Below are positions 1 to 7,130 of a DNA stretch of 64,000 nt, piece by piece. The stretch is from Actinomyces slackii (GTDB lineage Bacteria > Actinomycetota > Actinomycetes > Actinomycetales > Actinomycetaceae): positions 806,001 to 870,000 of the forward strand of contig NZ_LR134363.1 of assembly GCF_900637295.1 (NCBI RefSeq), written 5' to 3'. The first letter of the stretch is position 1; the number at the start of each line of letters is the position of its first letter. The notes beneath the pieces are model-generated. The model was not told the origin of the DNA, did no database searches, and saw only the letters and a list, made by a program, of their open reading frames with translations. A program made the position numbers and the translations under genes.

Positions 1-1
1 G

Positions 2-2275
2 GTGACCGCCACCGGCTCAGCCATGCCCCGTCCGCTGCTGGAGGCCCGCCGCCTCATCGCCGAGGCGATCGGCCAGCCGAGCTCCGTGCTGCCCTTCGCC
101 GGGGAGGTCCTGCGCATCGTGGAGGGCGAGGAGAACTGGCGCGCCGCCATCGAGGCCGTGGCCTCCGGCTTCGCCCGGCACCTGCTCGTGCCCGACCACC
201 TCTACCGGCAGGTCGCCCAGGCGGTCGACTCCCACCGGTTGGGGGCGCGACTGTCCTACGACCGGATGCTGCCGGTTACCGCGCCCTCGGGGGTGCCTGC
301 CGACGCCGTGGCCCGCAAGATCGAGCCGGTGCCGGGCGCAGGAGGAGCGCGCGCCGGCATCGGGGACGGGCTCGCCGACTGGCTCAACGCCGAGCTGCTG
401 CGCCGCTTCGACCACCGGTGCGTTGAGGATGCCGGCGCCCTGGTCGGCATCGAGCGGGGCGTGACCCGCGCCGGCCAGGTCAAGAGCTCGCGCACCGCCC
501 ACGTCAAGGACGACCGCCGAGATCTTGCCGACCCGCGCACCTGGACGATCGGCGTGGACGCGCGCGACCGGCTGGAGCAGATCGCCCAGGAGGTCTCCGA
601 GTTGCGCGCCCGCCAGGAGGCCGCTGAGGCCCGGCGCGATGAGCTCACTGGGCGGGCCGTCGCCCTGCGCTCCCGGCGCGATGCCTGCCTGCGCGCACGC
701 GAGACCCGATGGCAGGACGTGGATGTCACCAGTGCCGCGGCCCGCATGGAGGCGCTGCGTCGCCGCTGCGAGCGCCTGCGTGAGGACACCCCGGAGCTCG
801 CCGAGCTCGAGGCCCGCCTGGAGGCCGCCGCTCAGGTGGAGGACGAGGCTCGCGAGAACCATGTGGCCCTGCGCTCGCGCCTCGCGGAGAGCGAGCACCT
901 GCGCGACACCCGCGCCCAGGAGGCCGAGGCCCTGCGCGAGCGGCTGGAGCGCGAGGAGGGCGAGAGCCAGACGGCGCCGTCGGACACGCCGTCGCTGACC
1001 GAGGAGCTCAACGCCCGCTTCCACGCCCACGGCCGCCACCTGGGCCTCGACGAGCTGGCGGGCGTGGCCAGTGCCGTCACCCGGGAGCTCTCGCGCGAGC
1101 GCGAGGCCGCCGTGCGCCGTGAGACCCAGGCAGTGGGCGCCGTCGAGCGGGCCATGACCCAGTACGCCGAGCGGTGGCCGGTCGCCCGCGGCCAGATGCT
1201 GCCGCGCATCGACTATCTTCCCGACCACCTCGATCGCCTGGAGGAGCTGCGCCGCGACGACCTGCCCCGCCACGAGCGGCGCTTCGCCGAGTTGCTGGCC
1301 TCCCAGACGCGCCAGAACGTCGGGCAGCTCGCCAACGAGGTGCGCCGGGCCGCCAGCCAGGTGCGCGCCAGGATCGGACCGGTCAACGATGCGCTGGCGG
1401 CAGCGGAGTACTCGCCGGGGCGCCACCTGCGCATCGAGGTCGCCGAGCGGCGCCTGCCCGTGGTCACCGACTTCCTGGCGGATCTGGCGGCCATCTCGAC
1501 TGGCACCCTGGATCTGGCCGAGGAGACTCGCGAGGAGGCGGAGGCCCGCTTCGATCGGCTGCGCCGCGTCATGACGCGACTGGCCTCCTCCGACCCGCGC
1601 GATGCCACCTGGCGCACTCAGGTGCTTGACACCCGCCTGCACGTGTCCTTCACCGCCGTGGAGCGCGATGAGACCGGCAGGCCCGTCAACTACTACGAGG
1701 GGGCCTCGGGGCTCTCGGGCGGTCAGCGGCAGAAGCTCGTCGTGTTCTGCCTGGCGGCGGCTCTGCGCTACCAGTTGACCGAGGCCGACGCGGCCGTGCC
1801 CGGCTACGCCCTGGTGGTCCTCGATGAGGCCTTCGACAAGACCGACGTCGCCTTCACGCGCGCCGGCCTGGACGTGTTCGCCGGATTCGGCTTCCAGCTG
1901 CTCCTGGCCACGCCCATGAAGATGCTCCAGACCCTGGAGGAGCATGTGGGCGGCGCGGCCATGGTGACGAACAACGAGGAGGGCTCGGACTCGCGGCTCT
2001 CGCTTGTGCTCTTCGAGGAGATCGATGGCGGTTCTGTGCCCGCAGGGGCCTCGGGCGTCTCCGGGGTCCCTAAGGCTGCTGAGGCTGCCGAGGCTGCTGA
2101 GGTCGCCGGGGCTCCCGGGGTTGATGCCGAGGCCGGGCCGGGTCCGGCAGCGCCAGGAGACGGTGCGGCTGAGACCGGTGCCGCGGAGGGCGGCGAGCAT
2201 CATGCGGCGGATAACCCCGAGGTGCCCGATGGTGATCCCGACGAGCCCGACCTGTTCAGCGCCATGGAGGAATGA
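2..2275 (+). CDS. jetC: Wadjet JetC, MukB/SbcC-like SMC ATPase (5' truncated by window)
   Basis: C-terminal part of the SMC-like ATPase of a Wadjet system, which recognises and cleaves foreign circular plasmids. The open frame enters from the left edge, so the N-terminal Walker A half is outside the window. About 757 residues are visible. A long Arg/Glu/Ala-rich coiled coil (about residues 185-520) is followed by the ABC signature GLSGGQRQKL near 565 and a Walker B segment with LVVLDEAFDK near 610. The last 80 residues are a Gly/Ala/Pro/Glu-rich tail that looks disordered. JetD follows after 15 nt. The JetC assignment rests on the JetD neighbour plus the MukB-like architecture. JetA and JetB should lie upstream. 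Confidence 0.85.
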   Translation: MTATGSAMPRPLLEARRLIAEAIGQPSSVLPFAGEVLRIVEGEENWRAAIEAVASGFARHLLVPDHLYRQVAQAVDSHRLGARLSYDRMLPVTAPSGVPADAVARKIEPVPGAGGARAGIGDGLADWLNAELLRRFDHRCVEDAGALVGIERGVTRAGQVKSSRTAHVKDDRRDLADPRTWTIGVDARDRLEQIAQEVSELRARQEAAEARRDELTGRAVALRSRRDACLRARETRWQDVDVTSAAARMEALRRRCERLREDTPELAELEARLEAAAQVEDEARENHVALRSRLAESEHLRDTRAQEAEALRERLEREEGESQTAPSDTPSLTEELNARFHAHGRHLGLDELAGVASAVTRELSREREAAVRRETQAVGAVERAMTQYAERWPVARGQMLPRIDYLPDHLDRLEELRRDDLPRHERRFAELLASQTRQNVGQLANEVRRAASQVRARIGPVNDALAAAEYSPGRHLRIEVAERRLPVVTDFLADLAAISTGTLDLAEETREEAEARFDRLRRVMTRLASSDPRDATWRTQVLDTRLHVSFTAVERDETGRPVNYYEGASGLSGGQRQKLVVFCLAAALRYQLTEADAAVPGYALVVLDEAFDKTDVAFTRAGLDVFAGFGFQLLLATPMKMLQTLEEHVGGAAMVTNNEEGSDSRLSLVLFEEIDGGSVPAGASGVSGVPKAAEAAEAAEVAGAPGVDAEAGPGPAAPGDGAAETGAAEGGEHHAADNPEVPDGDPDEPDLFSAMEE

Positions 2276-2290
2276 GGGAGGGAGGAGTAG

Positions 2291-3529
2291 ATGCGCACCC
2301 CCGCCGACCTCGCCGCCCGCGCAGCTGTCCGCTACCGGCGCGGTTTCGCCGCCTGGGCCGTCGACCCGGCTGCGGCCCAGGCGGCCGACGTCGTGCTGGC
2401 TCTCGCGCCACCCACGCAGAGCGCTGCACTAGCGGATGCGGAGGCAGTGGCCACGTGGATGGCCTCGTGGAGGCGGTGGGAGCAGCAGGGCCTGGGGACC
2501 GTTGAGCGCCAGGAACGGCGGTGGCCGAGCCTGGGGATCCAGCAGGTGCCCGTGCGTGTGCAGGTGGTCGGTGCGGAGGCGATTGCGCGCACTGCCGGGC
2601 GCAGTGAGCACTGGGCGCTCGTGCGCGAGCGGGGTGCGTACCTGCTCGCCGAGCTGGCGGATGTGGGGGCGAGCGCGAGTGGGGCCGTGGCCCCGGCGAG
2701 CACAGCCGGCGAGGACCTGGCGCAGGCGGTGGCCGCGGTGATCGGTGAGGTTGCCGACTACCCCGATGACGATGTCGAGCGCCTGGCGGCGGCCGTGCGC
2801 TGGTTGGCCAAGCATCCGGCGTCGGGCCTCTACCTGCGCCAACTGCCGATCGCCGGGCTCGACACGAAGTGGTTGGAGCAGCACCGGCGAGTGGTGGCGC
2901 GGCTGCTGGCATCGGTGCGGGGCGTGCCCCGCGAGGGGCTCGACCTGGGGCTGCGCCGGGTGGAGGCGGTGCTGCGGCTGCGGGTGCTCGACCAGGAGCT
3001 CGCCGTCGGCGGCCTGGAGGATGTGAGTGTCCCGGTGGGGCAGGCGGGGAGGCTGTGGCCGGGGCGACGGCTTGACGTCGTCATTGTGGAGAACCTGGCA
3101 ACCTTCCTGGCTCTGGAACCGCGCGGCGGAGCAGTGGCTGTGTGGGGCGCCGGCAAGGCGGTCGTGAGCGCACTGACTGAGATCGCGTGGGTGCGGGGCG
3201 CGCGGCGCCTGGTCTACTGGGGTGATCTGGATGCTGACGGCCTGGCGATCTTCGGGGCGCTCGCGCAGCGCCTGAGGGGCGAGGAGCCGAGTGCTCAGTG
3301 CGTGGACCTCACGCCTGTGCTCATGGATGCGGCGACGCTGCGGCGATACCGGCCACTGGCGGTGGCCGACCCCGGGGCTGAGGGCAACCACGATCGCGCG
3401 GTGCCTGCCGGTCTCGGTGAGGGCGAGCGCCAGGCGTGGCAGATGGTGGTCGGCCAGGGCGTGCGCCTGGAGCAGGAGCGCATCCCCTGGCCCGAGGCGC
3501 AGGCCGCTGTGGAGGCCGCCTTCCGGTGA
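2291..3529 (+). CDS. jetD: Wadjet JetD, TOPRIM nuclease subunit (DUF3322/DUF2220)
   Basis: 412-aa JetD, the nuclease subunit that cuts plasmid DNA after the JetABC motor has extruded it. An N-terminal winged-helix-type DUF3322 region (about residues 1-190) is followed by a TOPRIM-like DUF2220 region. The TOPRIM acidic residues are visible as VIVENLATF (catalytic Glu, near 262) and YWGDLDADG (the DxD, near 312). The length is normal for the family. The ATG start has a strong GGAGG ribosome site and lies 15 nt after jetC, so the two are co-transcribed. No later Wadjet gene follows: the next gene is ogt after a 147-nt gap with nothing recognisable in it. Confidence 0.88.
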   Translation: MRTPADLAARAAVRYRRGFAAWAVDPAAAQAADVVLALAPPTQSAALADAEAVATWMASWRRWEQQGLGTVERQERRWPSLGIQQVPVRVQVVGAEAIARTAGRSEHWALVRERGAYLLAELADVGASASGAVAPASTAGEDLAQAVAAVIGEVADYPDDDVERLAAAVRWLAKHPASGLYLRQLPIAGLDTKWLEQHRRVVARLLASVRGVPREGLDLGLRRVEAVLRLRVLDQELAVGGLEDVSVPVGQAGRLWPGRRLDVVIVENLATFLALEPRGGAVAVWGAGKAVVSALTEIAWVRGARRLVYWGDLDADGLAIFGALAQRLRGEEPSAQCVDLTPVLMDAATLRRYRPLAVADPGAEGNHDRAVPAGLGEGERQAWQMVVGQGVRLEQERIPWPEAQAAVEAAFR

Positions 3530-3676
3530 TCCGAGCGGTTGGGTCGGCATGGGCCTCCGTGAGCGGGGGACGCCTGAGACATGTCCCTGGCGGAGCCTGA
3601 TGGCGCAGGGTGGTGCGCGCAGCGCGGCGTGGTCCAGACTGTCACGGACGCGGGAGCAGATGTGAAGGAGAGAGTC

Positions 3677-4264
3677 ATGACTCAGACCCAGGAATCCCCG
3701 GAGGGTGCGGGGGAGCTGGCCGTTGCCACGGTCCCCACCCCCGATGGCCCCTTCGCGGTCATCGCGGGCAGCCATGTGCTGGCCTCGGGGTGGACTGAGG
3801 ATCCGGGCGACCTGCTCGGGCTCATCCACCCCTCGCTGCGCCCCGAGGACCTGAGGGGGTCGGCCGGGCCAGCGCCTGCCGGTGCCGAGCCCCAGGGGCT
3901 GGCCCAGGCGCTGGCCGCCCTCGAGGCCTACTATGACGGCGACCTGGAGGCTCCCTCGCGGGTGCCGGTTCTTCAGCGCTCGGGGCCTTTCCGTGAGCGG
4001 GCCTGGGAGGTGCTGCGCGGTGTTGGGCCGGGGCGCGTGGTGACCTACGCCGACTACGCCGCCCTGTGCGGCAGCCCCCGGGCGGTGCGGGCCGCGGCCG
4101 GTGCCTGCGCCTTCAACGCGGCGGCTCTCTTCGTCCCCTGCCATCGCGTGGCTCGCAGTGACGGCTCGCTGGGGGGCTTCCGCTATGGGCTGGCGGTCAA
4201 GGAGAGCCTCCTGGAGCGCGAGGCCGGGGGTGGCCGAGACCCTGATGGACGAGCGGGCGGGTGA
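3677..4264 (+). CDS. ogt: Methylated-DNA--protein-cysteine S-methyltransferase
   Basis: Suicide DNA-repair enzyme that moves an O6-alkyl group from guanine to its own cysteine. The 195-aa protein contains the active-site motif PCHRV (near residue 154) followed by SDGSLGGFRYGL, and the DNA-binding helix region with AVRAAAGACAFN just before. The N-terminal 90 residues are a poorly conserved ribonuclease-like fold, as usual. I chose the ATG at 3677 because AAGGAGAG lies 6-8 nt upstream; an in-frame ATG at 3581 has no ribosome site. The last 146 bp of this gene plus 11 bp beyond recur about 1.2 kb downstream (5276-5432), with the toxin-antitoxin pair between the copies. Confidence 0.9.
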   Translation: MTQTQESPEGAGELAVATVPTPDGPFAVIAGSHVLASGWTEDPGDLLGLIHPSLRPEDLRGSAGPAPAGAEPQGLAQALAALEAYYDGDLEAPSRVPVLQRSGPFRERAWEVLRGVGPGRVVTYADYAALCGSPRAVRAAAGACAFNAAALFVPCHRVARSDGSLGGFRYGLAVKESLLEREAGGGRDPDGRAGG

Positions 4265-4311
4265 CCCATGACCGCCAAGGTGACCGTGGTTCGAGCGGCT
4301 CCGGGCGGCGG

Positions 4312-4566
4312 TCAGAGGTCCGTGAGGTGCTGGCTGCGGGCCTTCATTGCGTGGATGATCAGTTCGTAGCCGTCGTCGAAGATGAGTGACACGACCTCGA
4401 GCAGCCGCCCCGCAGGGTCAACGCCGATCATGAGCCAGCGTCTCGGGTCATCCTCGTCGTCCAGGGGGCGGGAGTTAAGCACATGCTCGGCGGCGTGCAG
4501 CACGGCCTTGTCGTCCAGGCGGTCGCGCTGGTAGTGCTTGCGAGCAGGCTGGTGCAGTTCACGCAC
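4312..4566 (-). CDS. Toxin of a type II toxin-antitoxin pair (BrnT-like, KHG-type)
   Basis: 84-aa basic/acidic protein. The segment with ARKHYQRDRL, then DDEDDPRRWLMIGVDPAGR and LLEVVSL, followed by ELIIHAMKAR, resembles small actinobacterial toxins of the BrnT-like superfamily (His-containing N-terminal helix, ExD-rich strand, HAMKAR near the end). Its start overlaps the last 8 nt of the upstream ribbon-helix-helix gene, the standard antitoxin-toxin coupling. Transcription should come from the promoter ahead of the antitoxin. The toxic activity (probably RNA cleavage) is inferred from the family and the gene order, not from a catalytic motif I can prove. Confidence 0.7.
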   Translation of the reverse strand: MRELHQPARKHYQRDRLDDKAVLHAAEHVLNSRPLDDEDDPRRWLMIGVDPAGRLLEVVSLIFDDGYELIIHAMKARSQHLTDL

Positions 4567-4828
4567 GATGCGCCCACTCGCGCACAGCGGCGCGGATCGC
4601 GTCCGAGCGCGTGGCCAGTCCTTCCTTGTTCGCCCGCCTGGTCAGTGCGGCGATAGTCTCCTGATCCAGTCGTACGGGCACCACCGTGCCCGGCCCTTCT
4701 CCCACCGGCGGGCGGCCTCGGCGCGGCGCAGGCAAGTCGGCCAGGTCGTAGCCGGCCTCGGCCTCGTCGGCCCAGGCTTGGACCTGCTCGTCGCTCACCG
4801 GTTTCCCGTGCAGGAGATGCTCACTCAC
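4559..4828 (-). CDS. Ribbon-helix-helix antitoxin
   Basis: 89-aa antitoxin. The C-terminal half carries a ribbon-helix-helix DNA-binding fold: strand VVPVRLD, helix QETIAALTRRANKEG, then RSDAIRAAVREWA. The N-terminal half (about residues 1-40) is acidic and probably contacts the toxin. An ATG farther upstream keeps the frame open but gives an unrelated Arg/His-rich leader. The GTG at 4828 fits better because it lies 6 nt downstream of a good -35/-10 pair (4835-4863), which implies a leaderless transcript. The protein probably represses its own promoter together with the toxin. The downstream toxin overlaps by 8 nt. Confidence 0.75.
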   Translation of the reverse strand: MSEHLLHGKPVSDEQVQAWADEAEAGYDLADLPAPRRGRPPVGEGPGTVVPVRLDQETIAALTRRANKEGLATRSDAIRAAVREWAHRA

Positions 4829-4834
4829 ATCAAT

Positions 4835-4863
4835 ATCGTATACGAAACAGTGCGCCCACTCAA
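4835..4863 (-). promoter_or_regulatory. Promoter of the toxin-antitoxin pair (leaderless)
   Basis: On the minus strand TTGAGT (-35, 4858-4863), a 17-nt spacer and TACGAT (-10, 4835-4840) are followed 6 nt later by the GTG of the antitoxin. This spacing puts the transcription start at or next to the start codon. Confidence 0.6.
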
Positions 4864-5004
4864 TGGTGTCGGGAATGACCCAACCGATGACAAACACCCC
4901 ACTTGCGCCTCGTGGGGTGGCGTGGCGGGTGTGTCTGCGGGTGGTGCTGCTGGGGTCGTGGTGAGGTCCGGCGTTGCACATTCATTCTGGGTGGCTGCGT
5001 GGGG

Positions 5005-5026
5005 GATCGTTGGGATCCCAACGATC
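5005..5026. repeat. Perfect 22-bp palindrome
   Basis: GATCGTTGGGA/TCCCAACGATC reads identically on both strands with no spacer. It lies 142 bp upstream of the toxin-antitoxin promoter in a non-coding stretch. A continuous palindrome of this length is typical of a binding site for a dimeric repressor or recombinase, but the protein is unknown. Confidence 0.7.
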
Positions 5027-5054
5027 TGGGTTCGCTGCCGCCTCCGCGAACAGG

Positions 5055-5091
5055 GATGAATGTGCATCGGCGACGCTGATGCACATTCATC
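5055..5091. repeat. Perfect 14-bp inverted repeat (TGCACATTCAT motif)
   Basis: Arms GATGAATGTGCATC (5055-5068) and GATGCACATTCATC (5078-5091) are separated by 9 nt. The core TGCACATTCAT or its complement appears two more times nearby, around 4976-4986 and 5171-5181, so four copies lie within about 205 bp of non-coding DNA. This looks like clustered operator half-sites or a short repeat family. No gene is visible in the interval 4829-5275. Confidence 0.65.
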
Positions 5092-5275
5092 ATGGTTCGG
5101 CACTGGAGGCATGGGAGGCGGATCCGCGGAATCATGCGGATTCCTGGGTGGGCGCACTGGTGCGGCTCATGAATGAATGTGCACGACCAGTCCCCATCTG
5201 CTGAGCCGACCTGCCGAGCAGGCGCCCATGACGCCGGGAAGTGCGCTGCGGGCCAGGGGAGGAGTTTGCTTGGCC

Positions 5276-5432
5276 CGGCGGCTCTCTTCGTCCCCTGCCA
5301 TTGCGTGGCTCGCAGTGACGGCTCGCTGGGGGGCTTCCGCTATGGGCTGGCGGTCAAGGAGAGCCTCCTGGAGCGCGAGGCCGAGGGCGGCCGAGGCCCT
5401 GATGGACGAGCAGGCGGGTGACCCATGACCGC
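5276..5432 (+). pseudogene. Duplicated 3' end of ogt
   Basis: 157 bp that match 4119-4275 (the last 146 bp of ogt, its stop codon and 11 bp beyond) with five mismatches, about 97 percent. The reading frame is preserved to the stop but the rest of the gene is absent, and the active-site PCHRV has become PCHCV. It cannot encode a working repair enzyme. With the intact gene it forms a direct repeat that brackets exactly 1,000 bp containing the toxin-antitoxin pair and the palindromes. This resembles the footprint of a recombination or site-specific insertion event at the ogt 3' end. Confidence 0.85.
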
Positions 5433-5630
5433 TTTGGAGGGGATTAGGCGTGGGCATGGCACGGCCTTCTCGCAGATCAGCAGGTCAATGCAAGGTTACT
5501 TCTCCATACTAAGAGATCGAGAAGGCTAAAGCCCTCCACATCGGTCGCTGATGGTCGTCCATCGGGTGTCGAGCGACCAAGGAGGCTGAGGCCGGAGCGG
5601 ATGACGGCGTGCCCCCACTGTTGGGGTGCC

Positions 5631-5685
5631 CCCCTCTGTCACTTGCTGCTAAGTAAGGTTAAATTAGCAGCAAGTGACAGAGGGG
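5631..5685 (+). promoter_or_regulatory. Perfect 22-bp inverted repeat over the fic promoter/ribosome site
   Basis: Arms 5631-5652 and 5664-5685 are exact reverse complements with an 11-nt spacer. The right arm ends inside the GAGGGGAGGG ribosome site of the Fic gene. Candidate promoter elements (CTGTCA 5636-5641, 18 nt, TAAATT 5660-5665) lie within it. If transcription starts upstream of the left arm, the mRNA would form a very stable hairpin hiding the ribosome site. If it starts near 5672, the repeat is a large DNA operator. Either reading implies tight control of the Fic protein. Confidence 0.75.
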
Positions 5686-5694
5686 AGGGCTTGC

Positions 5695-7059
5695 ATGAAG
5701 ACCCCAGTCCCGCCGCCGGCCAGGCTGGATGAGTTAGTCGGCAAACTGAGTGCGGAGCGTCTGCTCGCAGTCCTGAGCGCCCCGAATCCGGATCTCGACT
5801 CCGACTACCACCCCTGGGAGTGGCACTTCCGGCATGAGCCGCCCACCGACGTCACTCGCGAGGAGTGGTGGGTGGCGGTGCGCCTGCGTCGGGCCCAGAA
5901 CGCGCGCCCCACCCCATTCCTCATGACTGATGGCACGCGGCTCACCTACAACCTGCCCGACCCGCTCCTGCGTCTGGTCGATGACGTCTCGGCGCGAGCT
6001 CGAGGCCAGATCGAACTGCCCGAGCCAGTGGTCAACGCAGCCACCCGGGACCGCTACCTCGTGCGCTCCCTCATGGAGGAGGCCATCACCTCCTCCCAGT
6101 TGGAGGGCGCCTCCACCTCCCGCGTGCGGGCCAAGCAGATGCTGCGTGAGGACCGGTCCCCGCGCAACCGCAGCGAGCGCATGATTCTCAACAATTATCG
6201 TGTCATGCAGTGGATCACTGAGATCAAGGATGAGCCCCTGACCCCTGCGCTCATCACCCAGATCCACCGCGTCGTCACCGAGGGGACCCTTGACGATCCT
6301 GATGACGCCGGGCGTCTCCAGGGTCCCGGCGAGGCCAGGGTGCGCATCTACGGCACTGAGGGTGATGAGCAGGTGCTCCACATCCCGCCTGCAGCCGAGG
6401 AGTTGCCCGAGCGGATGGAGCGGCTGTGCGCATTCGCCAACGCTGCCGACAGCGCCGGCGACGCCTTGCAGTCGTCAGGTCCCTATGTGCCACCGCTCAT
6501 TCGGGCCATCACCCTGCACTTCATGATGGGCTACGACCACTACTTCATCGATGGCAACGGGCGCACGGCACGCGCCGTCTTCTACTGGGCGATGCTGCGC
6601 CAGGGCTTCTTCCTCACCGAGTTCCTCTCCATCTCGCGCCTGCTGCACCGCGCGCCCGCGCAGTACGCTCGCAGCTTCCTGCTGACCGAGAGGGACGAAG
6701 GAGACCTCACGCACTTCCTCCTCGCCCAGGCGCGGGTGGTCGCCCGGGCGATCGACGACCTCGATGAGTACCTGAAGCGCAAGACCGGCCAGATGAGCCG
6801 GGCCTCACGCTCCCTGCGCGGCCTCGGCCTCAATCACCGTCAGATCGCCCTCATCGACTCCTTCCTGCGGGACCCGGCCGCCAGCACCACGGTGGAGACC
6901 CATCGCGCCACGCACGGCGTGGTGGCGCAGACGGCGCGCACCGACCTGCAGGACCTGGAGGCCCGCGGGCTCCTGGCCTCCGCCAAGCAGGGGCGCCGCA
7001 TGATCTGGTTCCCCGCCGAGGACCTTGCCCAGCGAGTGGGCCCTGAACACGGCGTATGA
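5695..7059 (+). CDS. Fic/DOC family AMPylase with inhibitory helix
   Basis: 454-aa Fic protein, predicted to transfer AMP from ATP to a hydroxyl of a target protein. The catalytic motif HYFIDGNGRTAR (near residue 285) matches HxFx(D/E)GNGRxxR. The autoinhibitory motif (S/T)xxxE(G/N) is present as SSQLEG near residue 138, so the protein belongs to the class with an N-terminal inhibitory helix and needs no separate antitoxin. A Fic_N-type region precedes it, and a C-terminal winged-helix-like region (about 375-445, with QTARTDLQDLEARGLL) may bind DNA. I chose ATG 5695 because GAGGGGAGGG lies 5-6 nt upstream; the earlier GTG 5674 has no ribosome site. It is a single-gene unit. Confidence 0.88.
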   Translation: MKTPVPPPARLDELVGKLSAERLLAVLSAPNPDLDSDYHPWEWHFRHEPPTDVTREEWWVAVRLRRAQNARPTPFLMTDGTRLTYNLPDPLLRLVDDVSARARGQIELPEPVVNAATRDRYLVRSLMEEAITSSQLEGASTSRVRAKQMLREDRSPRNRSERMILNNYRVMQWITEIKDEPLTPALITQIHRVVTEGTLDDPDDAGRLQGPGEARVRIYGTEGDEQVLHIPPAAEELPERMERLCAFANAADSAGDALQSSGPYVPPLIRAITLHFMMGYDHYFIDGNGRTARAVFYWAMLRQGFFLTEFLSISRLLHRAPAQYARSFLLTERDEGDLTHFLLAQARVVARAIDDLDEYLKRKTGQMSRASRSLRGLGLNHRQIALIDSFLRDPAASTTVETHRATHGVVAQTARTDLQDLEARGLLASAKQGRRMIWFPAEDLAQRVGPEHGV

Positions 7060-7130
7060 CCGACGGCTGATCGGGCGCGCGGCGAACCATCTCCTTTCCC
7101 TCGGGGCCGGTGGCAGGGGATGATGGGGGC

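Noticed and set aside
5173..5421. An 82-codon frame ending like Ogt as a second functional methyltransferase
   Set aside because: It is a duplicated 3' end only; the active-site arginine neighbour is changed (PCHC) and the rest of the enzyme is missing.
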